A DNA stretch of 38,106 nt, from assembly GCF_001037465.1 (NCBI RefSeq), contig NZ_LFCV01000053.1:1-38106 (forward strand), given 5' to 3'. This document shows positions 7,381 to 15,613 of the stretch, one piece after another; positions within the stretch are counted from its first letter, which is position 1; the number at the start of each line of letters is the position of its first letter. Source of the DNA: Xenorhabdus khoisanae (lineage in GTDB: Bacteria > Pseudomonadota > Gammaproteobacteria > Enterobacterales > Enterobacteriaceae). The translations under genes and the position numbers were made by a program. The notes beneath the pieces were generated by a model that was not told the origin of the DNA, made no database searches, and saw nothing but the letters and a program-made list of their open reading frames with translations.

Positions 7381-7975
7381 ATTTCGGCTGCTCAGGCCAT
7401 GGGATATCAGGTGCGGTAGAGCAATCCACTCGATTGAGCAATACCCGGTATTTACGCCAGTCGGTTAATGCGGATTTTTCGGCATCGGTTGCCATATCGA
7501 GGTCAATCGCATCCTGTAACGGGGCAATAGCGAAATTGGCCTGTCGTTGCAGTGATAATTTTTGCTGTTCAGCTCGCCTGATTTGATCAGTTTTTAGTGC
7601 CAGAGTATCTGTCACCCACCGTTTACCATCCCATTTATCGAAGGGGGTAGTTGGGGCATCCGGTGTAGTGTTTAGCGGATAATCACCGAGCACTGTAATC
7701 ACCTGTGCGGCGCCCGTTTCAATGTTGTAGACCGTTTCGCCACGGTGATCAGCAACGTATTCCCACGCGGATAAATCTGCCGTTCGGCAAATGGCATAAC
7801 CTGTTTTGCGTGCTCCCGGCGCATCAATACAGGAATGTGCGGGGACGCCAACACCTATGGGTAAATACTCCACGGAGGATGAAAAATATTCGCCTGTTTT
7901 TTCATCATAATGAAACACCGTGATATTACCGGCGATTATAGCAAGTTGATTTTTATCTAATTTTGCCTGAGTCAT
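7379..7975 (-). CDS. Tail fibre assembly protein
   Basis: This 198-residue chaperone is of the caudoviral tail-fibre-assembly family, needed for trimerisation or attachment of the fibre. The N-terminal half describes variable fibre-interacting sequence; the C-terminal half carries the family hallmark: a proline-rich TTPDAPTTPFDKWDGKRWVTD, then a helix with QAN.AIAPLQDAIDLDMATDAEKSALTDWRKYRVLLNRVD and the ending APDIPWPEQP. It overlaps the upstream fibre gene stop by one base and is the last gene of the late operon. Confidence 0.92.
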   Translation of the reverse strand: MTQAKLDKNQLAIIAGNITVFHYDEKTGEYFSSSVEYLPIGVGVPAHSCIDAPGARKTGYAICRTADLSAWEYVADHRGETVYNIETGAAQVITVLGDYPLNTTPDAPTTPFDKWDGKRWVTDTLALKTDQIRRAEQQKLSLQRQANFAIAPLQDAIDLDMATDAEKSALTDWRKYRVLLNRVDCSTAPDIPWPEQPK

Positions 7976-9123
7976 TATACTGCCCTCACAATGTAGTTAA
8001 ATGCGATGTTACGCGGGCGTGTTTCGTTAGCAACAGAAACACCACCATCGACGCTTGATCTATATGTACGGAAAAGATTCCCCGACCACAATCCAGTGTT
8101 GTTTCCACCTGACTGACTGGTATCCCAAGCGAAATTCTGCGCTTTGGCATCAGAAAAAACCGTTGTAATCCCCTGCTCGCTCTTATCCCAATCAACGCCT
8201 GTACTCGTTGGTAACGCGTGATAATGATCCTGAAAGGCAAAATTCTGGGAGCTAAGAAGACGGCGGCCGACATCAACCTTACCGCTATCATCCCATCCAC
8301 GGATAAATTCGCCGCGCAGGTCAGGTAACCTTAATGATGGGTACACCTTCGCCAGTTCTGGGTATTGTGCCGCACCGAATATCGAACCATCACATCTCAA
8401 CCATCCATCAGGCGGGGTTGCTAACGGCCACGGAATCGGCACTCCAACAGGTAATGCCGAGCCTGCCGCTAAACCGAGATTTTTCACAAACTCTGGTTTG
8501 TTGGGAATATCCGCGCCGTTCTGGGATTTTTCGAGGCGGTTGTTGGCGTTGGCATTGGCATTGGCTGCATTTTGATTTGCTGTATTAGCCAGTGTTCTGA
8601 CATCATTCAGGACGTCAGTTACGGATTTTTGACTCATCACCTGCGTTTGACTGCCGCCGACAGATTGAACAACATCCGATTTATCGAATTTTTTATTCAG
8701 CTCATCGAGAATTTGATTTGTATTAACCAATTTCCACGCTGAATTAATTTTATCCGCTGACGCTGTATTGAAATTAATTTTGTTGTTATCAATGAGGCTC
8801 TGAAACTCTTTTGTTTCATCATCCGATTGTAATATTGCCCCTCTGGAATACCCGCCAATAGAATTGGCATACTCTAGTGAGAATTTATATTTTCCGCCCT
8901 TGGATAAATGAACGATATTATCAGATATCTGATTAAATATACCGTTAAAATCCCTGCCACTGGGAGGTAATCCACCAGCCGTAACAGGCATCATTGTGAT
9001 TTGGGGAAATCCTGTATCCCATGTTGCTTTTTGGCTGGGTAGGTCTGATTTATAGTTTGCAGGAATATCATCTTTCTGACCATTTTGAGCAAATGGTCGC
9101 GGTATTAAATTTGGGTTTTTCAT
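7975..9123 (-). CDS. Tail fibre with collar domain
   Basis: This 382-residue receptor-binding tail fibre (or short side fibre) protein acts at the baseplate periphery. The N-terminus (NPNLIPRPFAQNGQKDDIP..., about 3-60) is the baseplate-attachment type found in small myophage fibres. The middle has Asn/Ala repeats (NAANANANANN, about 183-193). The C-terminus is a phage tail collar domain, with PDGWLRCDGS, LPDLRGEFIRGWDD and the terminal ETRPRNIAFNYIVRA. The gene is followed directly by its assembly protein. Such C-termini commonly exchange between phages, so host range may be set here. Confidence 0.9.
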   Translation of the reverse strand: MKNPNLIPRPFAQNGQKDDIPANYKSDLPSQKATWDTGFPQITMMPVTAGGLPPSGRDFNGIFNQISDNIVHLSKGGKYKFSLEYANSIGGYSRGAILQSDDETKEFQSLIDNNKINFNTASADKINSAWKLVNTNQILDELNKKFDKSDVVQSVGGSQTQVMSQKSVTDVLNDVRTLANTANQNAANANANANNRLEKSQNGADIPNKPEFVKNLGLAAGSALPVGVPIPWPLATPPDGWLRCDGSIFGAAQYPELAKVYPSLRLPDLRGEFIRGWDDSGKVDVGRRLLSSQNFAFQDHYHALPTSTGVDWDKSEQGITTVFSDAKAQNFAWDTSQSGGNNTGLWSGNLFRTYRSSVDGGVSVANETRPRNIAFNYIVRAV

Positions 9124-9133
9124 TATTCACCTA

Positions 9134-9760
9134 TTATGCAAATGACGCCTGACCAAATGGTTGAAATCCGGTTCCATAAAATCCGAAAAATTCACCTAAT
9201 GGTAATTCTACAATGCTGATTTTCACTCCCGATGGGCGGGGTAATATTTGTCGGTTGTAAATTAGATTTTTTTCTAATTCAGATAATCTATATTCAAATA
9301 CATATCTGGCTGTCATATGTCCGGTTATTAGATAATATGAACGGCCTCGTAAAAAGCAACAACCTAGCCAGTTGTTAATATTAGGCGCGGTTGCATATAG
9401 TATATTTGAATACGCCTTCATTAGAATAACATCCCTGAATATTGAATCATCCATCATATATGACGTATCAGTTCCTCCAGAATAAAATGGAGACTGGTCA
9501 AACGGCGTAAATTTTTTCGTTTCTTTAAATCCGAAATAATCAACATTCGGGTCGGGTATAGATAAATCCCTGCCAATACCAACAATACGCCCCCAGACAT
9601 CTAACCCAAAACCTCTCGCTGTGAGAACGTTGACCGCCAAATTATAAAACTCGTCGGCATTAGCTCTGGGGTCGATGGTTTCATTTATTGAGTTGAGAAT
9701 AGTGCAGATGGTAGGGCTATTGGCGTACTGGCTGAGTAGTGTCTCTTTTATATCCAGCAT
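9134..9760 (-). CDS. DUF2612 baseplate/fibre-connector protein
   Basis: This 208-residue protein is of the DUF2612 type, located between the baseplate J protein and the fibre in small myophages. It probably links the baseplate wedge to the fibre. It reads TICTILNSINETIDPRANADEFYNLAVNVLTARGFGLDVWGRIVGI (about 17-63), the characteristic N-terminal block, and LILMKAYSNILYATAPNINNWL-like sequence further on, with RPSGVKISIVE near the end. It shares one base with the upstream gene (start at 9760), so they are translationally coupled. Confidence 0.8.
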   Translation of the reverse strand: MLDIKETLLSQYANSPTICTILNSINETIDPRANADEFYNLAVNVLTARGFGLDVWGRIVGIGRDLSIPDPNVDYFGFKETKKFTPFDQSPFYSGGTDTSYMMDDSIFRDVILMKAYSNILYATAPNINNWLGCCFLRGRSYYLITGHMTARYVFEYRLSELEKNLIYNRQILPRPSGVKISIVELPLGEFFGFYGTGFQPFGQASFA

Positions 9761-10950
9761 TATTCTATCCTTATATCATCTATAGATAATGTCGGAAACT
9801 CGTCAATGCCGAAATCCAGATAATTAGCCGCTTCGCCTTTCTTCCTTGCTATTTGAACCGATATCAACCGCTCCCGTGTTGATTGAGCCGTTGCGCAAAT
9901 GTAGTCACTGGCAATGAGTTTTTTAGCTATCCTTCCTTTACCCCTGCCTGTCTCAAATTCATTCAAAACAGCTTTGCGAACAGCTAATTTATCTTGGTGC
10001 GTCAATCCCAATTTATTCTCAAATGTCACAATGAATTCAATAGGAATATGATGTGGCCGGATGAATTTAATGTCATAACTGGGCGGCAGATAGGGAAAAT
10101 TATCCGTGTCCTCATATTTGACTGTCGTATTCCCCACAAATGAGCAGCCGGTTCCGGCTCGAGCCAAAATCTGCCGGGCTATCTCATTATCATCACCACC
10201 TACCACAGAGACAGCGATAGAATTTCGGATTAACGGGTAATTAGTTACTCCGACTGTGATAGTTTCACTATCTGGGTTATCGACAACATAACAATCAATG
10301 ACATTTTTGATGTTAGATACTGCGCCATAGGTTGCGGCATTAGTGTTTTTGGCGTTGATAGCGACAGATTCCTGCCGCCTCAGTTCAAACTCCTGCCGTG
10401 ATTCATCATCCCTGCCAACAATGGCGGCGGTTTTATTGATGACCGAGTCAACCCCATTGATGTTTTTGACAACGCGGCTAATAGCTCCAACCGAGGCTGA
10501 AACTCTGCCAGTAACATCACAATAAACGTGCACTATTACCAGTCCGTTATCGTCAATCCTCGCTTCTATCTGGGTGCTCCATGTTTTACCTGAATCATCG
10601 ATCACCTGAAATCCGACAGGAATAATAGTGTTTGCCAGCCCGTTAATCGTGACCTCGGCAATAGATTTTGTCGCCCGATGACGCTGTAGAAAATAGATAT
10701 AACCCAGCGCATCTTGCATCATGCCGTCAGCATATCGGGGGTCAAAACTATTCAGGAGGTTAATAAGAGTATTTCGTTCGTCGGTGATAATGGCGGTCAG
10801 GGTAGTGACTAATTGACCCTGCGGTGTATCCATTGATTTATTGAGATTATCGCCAAAACAGGACTGCATTAGCCGCCACACTCCCGCGATTATCTCATCG
10901 GTCGGTGGCGCTAATATCCCCTGTGGGGTGATTTGTAGTTTCGGTATCAT
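9760..10950 (-). CDS. Baseplate J-like wedge protein
   Basis: This 396-residue baseplate wedge component is of the gpJ family. Typical family features are the N-terminal MQSCFGDNLNKSMDTPQGQL, LINLLNSFDPRYADGMMQDALGYIYFLQRHRATKS (about 62-97), the central VIDDSGKTWST and the REEFE-like ESRQEFELRRQESVA (about 183-197) followed by a VSNIKNVIDCYVVDN block. It starts inside the 3' end of the gpW/gp25-like gene (ATGA-type overlap) and overlaps the DUF2612 gene by one base, so the baseplate genes form one coupled operon. Confidence 0.9.
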   Translation of the reverse strand: MIPKLQITPQGILAPPTDEIIAGVWRLMQSCFGDNLNKSMDTPQGQLVTTLTAIITDERNTLINLLNSFDPRYADGMMQDALGYIYFLQRHRATKSIAEVTINGLANTIIPVGFQVIDDSGKTWSTQIEARIDDNGLVIVHVYCDVTGRVSASVGAISRVVKNINGVDSVINKTAAIVGRDDESRQEFELRRQESVAINAKNTNAATYGAVSNIKNVIDCYVVDNPDSETITVGVTNYPLIRNSIAVSVVGGDDNEIARQILARAGTGCSFVGNTTVKYEDTDNFPYLPPSYDIKFIRPHHIPIEFIVTFENKLGLTHQDKLAVRKAVLNEFETGRGKGRIAKKLIASDYICATAQSTRERLISVQIARKKGEAANYLDFGIDEFPTLSIDDIRIE

Positions 10951-11300
10951 AGTTCTATTACTCCCTCCCGTCCGTCAATGTCGGTAAATTTAATTCTGCC
11001 TCTCACAATCCGGTCATTTGCCGTACTCAGTTCCGCTGTGGCAGAGACCACACCATCAACTGACATCGCGGCGTCCTCCAGATTTTTCCGGTACATCGCC
11101 AGTGAGTATCTGTTTTTACCTAATATTTCCTCCAGATAGGGGATGCCCTCCCTCTGTGAGTAGTACATATCTTTCACAAACACCCGACAGGCATTAGCCA
11201 CTGATTGCGCTCTGGCGTACTGGTCTGAGGCAATAGCAATATTCCCCGCCGCATCGAGAGTCAGATCCCATGTGGCAGGCATTAGAAATAATGTCCGCAT
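10947..11300 (-). CDS. gpW/gp25-like baseplate wedge protein
   Basis: This 117-residue small wedge protein sits directly before baseplate J, as gp25/gpW homologues do in nearly all contractile systems. It reads WDLTLDAAGNIAIASDQYARAQSVANACRVFVKDMYYSQREGIPY, then ILGKNRYSLAMYRKNLEDAAMSVDGVV, which is the normal arrangement of an N-terminal strand pair, a helix and a C-terminal beta sheet. It overlaps the start of gpJ by four bases. Confidence 0.82.
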   Translation of the reverse strand: MRTLFLMPATWDLTLDAAGNIAIASDQYARAQSVANACRVFVKDMYYSQREGIPYLEEILGKNRYSLAMYRKNLEDAAMSVDGVVSATAELSTANDRIVRGRIKFTDIDGREGVIEL

Positions 11301-11304
11301 GTTG

Positions 11305-11997
11305 TTAAGCCTTTTGGTTAGGTGGGCTGGTATTGGAGCCTTGCCCGTGTTCTGGGTGGGTATGACTGTTATAGACTTGGCGCATTCCTGCCATCGACAA
11401 GCTATTAGTGGTGGTGTTATCAGTAATATCGCTCTTGGCCTGAATGGTGCTCGTTGTCTCTACAGGTGCGTCCAGCACTATCTTTGTGCCTTTGACATTC
11501 ACTACCCCAGTGGAAACAACGTTAATGCCGCTATCCAGAAAATGGACATACTGGCTCGGTGCGCCATTGAGCAGGCCGCCGATATAGAGGCTGTCAGACC
11601 AATCGAACCGCCGCTTGCTCTCAGGTGGCGCTGAATTCTTGCTTCGCTTCACCTTTGAAATATCACGGGTGCAAACGAGACAAATACCCACATCACCCGG
11701 CTTCGGGTCGAGAATGACGGCATTTGCACCACCCTGATACCGGAAATAGGGCACGTTGTAGATAATGGCATTCTCGTAGACATTCCCCGCGCCATCGACT
11801 TGTTGCACTAAAGGTAGGATATCGACGTAACCCACAGGGGCAACGCCACCGCCCTTAACTTTCACCACCCTGCATATCGTCACTGTCCCCATCTTGCCAA
11901 TCAGCGACCAGATGATCGCCTCCTGACTGCGAGCGCCACCCGCCATAACTTGTGGGTCATATAAAGAAACTTGTTCATCATTTTTTGATTGCAACAT
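11305..11997 (-). CDS. Gp138-like membrane-puncturing spike
   Basis: This central baseplate spike resembles phi92 Gp138, which pierces the outer membrane. The annotated ATG is 22 codons inside the longest frame: AAGAGGTGATAACC gives a strong ribosome binding site there. The 230-residue product has the OB-fold N-terminal domain (VTICRVVKVKGGGVAPVGYVDILPLVQQVDG, then GVNA-type ANAVILDPKPGDVGICLVCTRD) and ends with a beta-helix-like, Thr-rich repeat (INVVSTGVVNVKGTKIVLDAPVETTSTIQAKSDITDN). The C-terminus SHTHPEHGQGS contains the metal-binding HxH expected at the needle tip. It overlaps the hub gene by 20 bp. Confidence 0.88.
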   Translation of the reverse strand: MLQSKNDEQVSLYDPQVMAGGARSQEAIIWSLIGKMGTVTICRVVKVKGGGVAPVGYVDILPLVQQVDGAGNVYENAIIYNVPYFRYQGGANAVILDPKPGDVGICLVCTRDISKVKRSKNSAPPESKRRFDWSDSLYIGGLLNGAPSQYVHFLDSGINVVSTGVVNVKGTKIVLDAPVETTSTIQAKSDITDNTTTNSLSMAGMRQVYNSHTHPEHGQGSNTSPPNQKA

Positions 11998-12865
11998 GGT
12001 TATCACCTCTTGGGCTAGCGTTAACTTCCATAAACCACTGCGCTGAGTCCTGTTCTGTCTCAAGAATTATTCTGATTCCATATACCAACCAATCACCATT
12101 ACAAATGGCTATCTGACTGTCGGCAATGCGGACAATGCCACCGAATCTTACCAAGTGGTTATAGAAGCATTTAAAATCAACACCTCTCATTGAAGGAACC
12201 GGATAGCCAACCAAACCAGTTTCTGGAGAAATAACAGGAATTTTTAAATTTCTTGGTTGCCATTTTCTAGTTACACCAATGGAATTGCTTTCAATATATA
12301 AATTGAGATTTGCAGCTTCTGCCAGCCATCTTATTTTTTCCATATCTGTATTACCCAGATATACATCAGATAATTTCTCACTGACGCCATTAGATTCAAA
12401 TGAATATCCAATACGCTGACAGATGTTGCGCATGATATTTACAACTTCATGCTCACCCTCGTAGCTTTCTGCATTAACACCTCTTATTTTCTCCAAGATA
12501 GCAGTTTGCGCTTCAATCATCAGGGCAACATTAGGCGCATCATTCATATCTGGATAGGCGAAGGTTATACCACCTTTGAAAACTTGTGATAATTCTCCTC
12601 CTTCTTCACCTGCTTCGATTGTTACAGTATTACGCAATGCTTTTAATGTACCCCATTTGATACGAAGTAACTTCTCCATTGTTTCCATTGGTAATCCGTA
12701 GGCTTTTATTCTAGCGTGGGGAGCAATAGCACCGTTTCCATAATTAATTTCAGTACTAATCCTGAGTCCAGTTGCAGAAAGTTTATTTTGTCCTTTTGAA
12801 GTGAATGATTCGTTTTCGCCCGAGAGGGTGAGAGTGATTCTAATTTCTTTTCTATTAAATGCCAT
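11978..12865 (-). CDS. Baseplate hub protein
   Basis: This 295-residue protein lies between the baseplate plug and the spike, the position of the hub (gpD/gp27-like) protein in small myophages. The N-terminus FNRKEIRITLTLSGENESF and RIKAYGLPMETMEKLLR, then TFAYPDMNDAPNVALMIEAQTA and the long IYIESNSIGVT region, match hub proteins of the DUF3383-sheath phage group. No enzyme motif is seen. It overlaps the plug gene by 11 bp and the spike start by 20 bp. Confidence 0.75.
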   Translation of the reverse strand: MAFNRKEIRITLTLSGENESFTSKGQNKLSATGLRISTEINYGNGAIAPHARIKAYGLPMETMEKLLRIKWGTLKALRNTVTIEAGEEGGELSQVFKGGITFAYPDMNDAPNVALMIEAQTAILEKIRGVNAESYEGEHEVVNIMRNICQRIGYSFESNGVSEKLSDVYLGNTDMEKIRWLAEAANLNLYIESNSIGVTRKWQPRNLKIPVISPETGLVGYPVPSMRGVDFKCFYNHLVRFGGIVRIADSQIAICNGDWLVYGIRIILETEQDSAQWFMEVNASPRGDNHVAIKK

Positions 12866-13127
12866 TTATCCATACCAACCTATATCGAGAGCCTAATTCT
12901 GAATATTCTGGATCGGTATTACCTTCTATATCTGAGAATACAAGCCACTGACAGATATAAGTCATATTTCGACAAACGCGATTACATACCAGATATTCCC
13001 CATTTTTCTTAACAGTAGCGAATAAATTATTGAGCCTTGTTTCTAATGCTAAATCGTAGTTATCACCCTCCAAAGTGAAGGAAAGCGTTTGATTTGGAAT
13101 TTTATCTAAGGGTATTTCAGTTATCAT
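12855..13127 (-). CDS. Baseplate plug protein
   Basis: This 90-residue protein resembles the small plug of the cyanophage Pam3 type (gp18-like), which fills the baseplate centre. It reads IPLDKIPNQTLSFTLEGDNYDLALETRLNNLFATVKKNGEYLV and ends LGSRYRLVWI, the usual pattern: PNQ.L.....G..Y...L....N.L......NGE. Its first base is the last base of the upstream gene, and it overlaps the hub gene. Confidence 0.75.
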   Translation of the reverse strand: MITEIPLDKIPNQTLSFTLEGDNYDLALETRLNNLFATVKKNGEYLVCNRVCRNMTYICQWLVFSDIEGNTDPEYSELGSRYRLVWINGI

Positions 13128-13912
13128 TAGAAACTCCCATTACTTATTTGCTTAACCATATTTTCAGCTTGAGATTTTATATCTGATAAATCTTTACCTA
13201 TTCCTTCAAATCCTTCCCATAAAATTCCAGCACCTTCTTTTCCTTTGACAAGCCAAGATTTATTTTCATCATTGTATAAATCACCCAGATCATCCATCAT
13301 TTTACCTATTGAGCCACTGGAGGCGTTAGATTCAACCTTTTGGGTTTTATCACCCGTATTTTTCTTCTTGGCATCATCGGGGTTTTTGACTTCTTCCTTA
13401 TCATATTTGACTGTCACCTCCCTGATTTCCTCAAGATGCAGGTTCACTTTAAGCAGGGTCGCCCCATCTTTAGCCTCTCTCGCAATGTCATAGCCCACGA
13501 TAGCGGCATTGGTGTAGACGAATTCAGGTGTGACAACGTGAAATTTCAGTGTGCTTTTCGCCAAAATCTCCAGTTGAGACAGAAAAGCGCCGCGCTCTAA
13601 AGTTCCACCGCTGCTTTTACTTAGCTGCACGGTGATTTTGTACGGTTCCCCGACTTTGTTATAAGTAGCGAATGAGCCGTTTTCTATCGGCGCACTCACT
13701 ACCCGATACTGATTCTGGTATTGCAGTGATATCACGCTGTCGGCTAATAGTAGAGGAATTCCATACTGATTGAATATCCCCCAGTAATTACCGAACAGTG
13801 TATTTATCAATGCAGCACCGCCCAGACTGATACCCGCATCCATTGCAGCATCGGGGATCCCTTTCCAGTTGGGAATATCGGGCATTTTGGGTAGTTCTGG
13901 CATTCCGAACAT
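13127..13912 (-). CDS. Baseplate protein downstream of tape measure
   Basis: This 261-residue protein starts at MFGMPELPKM, 12 codons inside the longest frame, because CGAGGTG precedes this ATG. The order (tape measure, this gene, plug, hub, spike) is where Dit-like/gp53-like initiators sit. It reads IPLLLADSVISLQYQNQYRVVSAPIENGSFATYNKVGEPYKITVQLS, then LSQLEILAKSTLKFHVVTPEFVYTNAAIVGYDIAREAKDGATLLKVNLHLEEIREV, a beta-rich N-terminal domain as in LysM-attached baseplate proteins. The Lys/Asp-rich C-terminal 80 residues look flexible. Specific family uncertain. Confidence 0.7.
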   Translation of the reverse strand: MFGMPELPKMPDIPNWKGIPDAAMDAGISLGGAALINTLFGNYWGIFNQYGIPLLLADSVISLQYQNQYRVVSAPIENGSFATYNKVGEPYKITVQLSKSSGGTLERGAFLSQLEILAKSTLKFHVVTPEFVYTNAAIVGYDIAREAKDGATLLKVNLHLEEIREVTVKYDKEEVKNPDDAKKKNTGDKTQKVESNASSGSIGKMMDDLGDLYNDENKSWLVKGKEGAGILWEGFEGIGKDLSDIKSQAENMVKQISNGSF

Positions 13913-13935
13913 AGAGCACCTCGCTTTTTGGATGT

Positions 13936-13956
13936 AAAAAAACCGCAATTAAGCGG
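13936..13956 (-). terminator. Rho-independent terminator (proximal)
   Basis: On the minus strand CCGC-TTAATT-GCGG is followed by seven T residues, just upstream of the baseplate gene at 13912. It is the second of a tandem pair. Confidence 0.7.
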
Positions 13957-13965
13957 CGTTAGAAG

Positions 13966-13988
13966 TGAAAAACCCGCCGAAGCGGGTT
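13966..13988 (-). terminator. Rho-independent terminator (distal)
   Basis: On the minus strand AACCCGC-TTCG-GCGGGTT followed by TTTC is a strong terminator. It closes the accessory block (49-codon ORF, HicBA, antirepressors) before the baseplate genes. Confidence 0.8.
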
Positions 13989-14053
13989 ATGTGAATCATG
14001 GCTTATTTGGCAGGGCAAAGATGCTAAATTTAATCAAGGTTTACTCTAATTCC

Positions 14054-14203
14054 TTAGCGGGTTTTTTTCAGGCGCTCGCGCACTATATCCAGAATATCGT
14101 CATCCTCTTTTGTCTGAATTGCGCTCAATGCATGGGCATCATTAATGATTTCGTTCGTCTGCGTCATGCTTTCAGTGAATCTGGAAAATAATTTACTGTC
14201 CAT
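14054..14203 (-). CDS. Small ORF downstream of HicBA
   Basis: This 49-residue ORF has AAGGGG seven bases before the ATG. Its sequence begins MDSKLFSRFTESMTQTNEI, which resembles the opening of many small antitoxin or helix-turn-helix regulators (KLF..LTESMTQ.NEI), but no helix-turn-helix follows: the end is EDDDILDIVRERLKKTR. It could be a truncated regulator or an independent small protein. It is read in the same direction as HicBA, 25 bp away. Confidence 0.5.
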   Translation of the reverse strand: MDSKLFSRFTESMTQTNEIINDAHALSAIQTKEDDDILDIVRERLKKTR

Positions 14204-14227
14204 TGTTACCCCTTAATGCAATAACCC

Positions 14228-14425
14228 TTAGATCTTTTCTTTAATACCTGCCTGTTTCAAAATTGCGTTAGCAGTATGCTTGGAGACTATCGTGTATGGC
14301 ACACTAAATGCTTTGTTGGTTATATCGCTACGCCATATTTCATGGCTGCCTTTGCCTTGTCTGACAAAGTAGCATCCGTGAGCCAATAAAATTTCTTTTA
14401 GCTGTGGATATAAGCCAGATCCCAT
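14228..14425 (-). CDS. hicA: HicA-family mRNA interferase toxin
   Basis: This 65-residue protein has the HicA/YcfA dsRBD-like fold signature: YPQLKEILLAHGCYFVRQGKGSHEIWRS with the catalytic His28 in GKGSHEIW, then AFSVPYTIVSKHTANAILKQAGI, matching the usual GT.....IL.QAG ending. HicA toxins cleave mRNA ribosome-independently and are neutralised by HicB. The start overlaps the antitoxin stop by one base. In this pair the antitoxin is first, the reverse of E. coli hicAB but common elsewhere. Confidence 0.9.
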   Translation of the reverse strand: MGSGLYPQLKEILLAHGCYFVRQGKGSHEIWRSDITNKAFSVPYTIVSKHTANAILKQAGIKEKI

Positions 14426-14661
14426 CAGAGCGCCACTCTTGAGTCAGATGATTGCTCCTGAATAAACTTAAGGCGAATAACCTCAGACTGGTCGCCCATG
14501 CCGTTAATCTCATAAAGTTCAGGTGCTATTTCCCAAACTTTCTCTGTCAGCTCATCATAAGTTTTAGCTTCTGTAACCAGTCCAAGCTCATCACACTCGG
14601 CAACCCACATGTCATCATGGATAACATTTACAACAAAAGCCTCTGTTATAACTACTCCCAT
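14425..14661 (-). CDS. hicB: HicB-like antitoxin (DUF1902 type)
   Basis: This 78-residue partner of HicA reads VVNVIHDDMWVAECDELGLVTEAKTYDELTEKVWEIAPELYEING, the partial RNase H-like fold of DUF1902/HicB antitoxins. The C-terminus is short and lacks a DNA-binding extension, so autoregulation would need another factor. The one-base overlap with hicA supports coupled synthesis. The pair may stabilise the prophage or act in phage defence, both known for HicBA modules. Confidence 0.88.
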   Translation of the reverse strand: MGVVITEAFVVNVIHDDMWVAECDELGLVTEAKTYDELTEKVWEIAPELYEINGMGDQSEVIRLKFIQEQSSDSRVAL

Positions 14662-14758
14662 GTTTCACCTCTCTGCGTACTGAGTTAATGTCTATCTGCC
14701 CTAATCTTAGCATTCATTGATTATAAAATCATCGATATTAGCCATCCATGGCTTGGTG

Positions 14759-15319
14759 TTAGAATATATTCATCGGCAGTGAGAGCAGGTTTTCAATGTA
14801 AAAACCATATCGTCTTGCTACCCCATCAATGATCCCCTGCGGCGTCTCAGTTCCACCAGTAAAAGTCTCAGTTTTATCGAGATGCTTATCGTAAACTTCC
14901 ATCTTGATAACGTATCTGAAATTGGGTGGCTGTTTTGACTTTTTCTTTTTCACCTCACCAGTAGTCCAATATTCATAAAGTACATCGTCGCACTCTTCCT
15001 GATACCGGATAACTTTATCCCTGATCGATGCTTTAACTTTATTAGGGCTGATAGTAGCTAACCAACCAGCTAATTTACGGAGAGCAAGGCAAGTCATATC
15101 TTGATTGCCTGTTTTGGTAGGTATTTCGATTTCCGAAACACCTTTACTAAAACGTTGTTTTAACTTAACAAATTGAGCGCCCCAAGCTAAACCCATACCT
15201 TCAACAATAGGTTTCATCGGCACATACGGCTCACCGTTATAATTAACGACATAGAGATCTGAGCCATAAAATGGAACGTTAATAGTTTTACTAACTTCTT
15301 TAGTTGCTATAATAGGCAT
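14759..15319 (-). CDS. P22-type antirepressor (P22_AR_N), second copy
   Basis: This 186-residue protein contains the N-terminal domain of P22 Ant (P22_AR_N): INVPFYGSDLYVVNYNGEPYVPMKPIVEGMGLAWGAQFVKLKQRFS, then EIEIPTKTGNQDMTCLALRKLAGWLATISPNKVKASIRDKVIRYQEECDDVLYEYWTTGE. P22 Ant inactivates lambdoid repressors by direct binding. The rest is a short tail (about residues 130-186) unlike full-length P22 Ant (300 residues). It follows another antirepressor-like gene after a 294-bp gap that holds a candidate antisense RNA. The partner repressor here is not known; the 186-type CI is a candidate target. Confidence 0.85.
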   Translation of the reverse strand: MPIIATKEVSKTINVPFYGSDLYVVNYNGEPYVPMKPIVEGMGLAWGAQFVKLKQRFSKGVSEIEIPTKTGNQDMTCLALRKLAGWLATISPNKVKASIRDKVIRYQEECDDVLYEYWTTGEVKKKKSKQPPNFRYVIKMEVYDKHLDKTETFTGGTETPQGIIDGVARRYGFYIENLLSLPMNIF

Positions 15320-15392
15320 GTCTATTTTCCTTGGAATGGTATTAGACGATTTAGAAGCCCTGACTATCCCCCGATGGTTGGGGCTTCGCCGT
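15320..15392 (+). ncRNA. Candidate sar-like antisense RNA over antirepressor 2
   Basis: The plus strand has an exact TATAAT at 15308-15313, so transcription should begin at about 15320, at the start codon of the minus-strand antirepressor (15319). A strong hairpin follows at 15354-15387 (GAAGCCCTGACTATC, loop CCCC, GATGGTTGGGGCTTC), then GCCGTTTC. All 15 base pairs form only as plus-strand RNA: three are G-U wobbles, which would be A-C mismatches on the minus strand. Length would be about 70 nt, similar to P22 sar RNA (68-69 nt). The -35 region is weak. Confidence 0.5.
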
Positions 15393-15613
15393 TTCAGAAC
15401 GGAGCTATTTATTACGTGATTGTAACGTTTTGTAAAGGCACTCTGCCGTGAATTGCGATATACTTCGAATATTAAACTATTTATACAACTGTAATATGTT
15501 AACGTTCATTGTTAATGCTGTAATTCATTGATAAATTAGTTAATCCTGTTACAACGATTAGTATTTAAGCTACTCCTTGGCCCTCAGTCCTTAAGCTGCT
15601 TCAACACCGTGAA

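Noticed and set aside
8334-8588. Plus-strand ORF within the collar fibre gene
   Set aside because: Shadow frame of a gene with a clear collar domain.
7379-9123. Diversity-generating retroelement at the tail fibre
   Set aside because: No reverse transcriptase gene and no template repeat near the collar fibre.
13928-14191. Plus-strand ORF opposite the 49-residue gene
   Set aside because: It crosses two intrinsic terminators and is antisense to a better-supported small gene.
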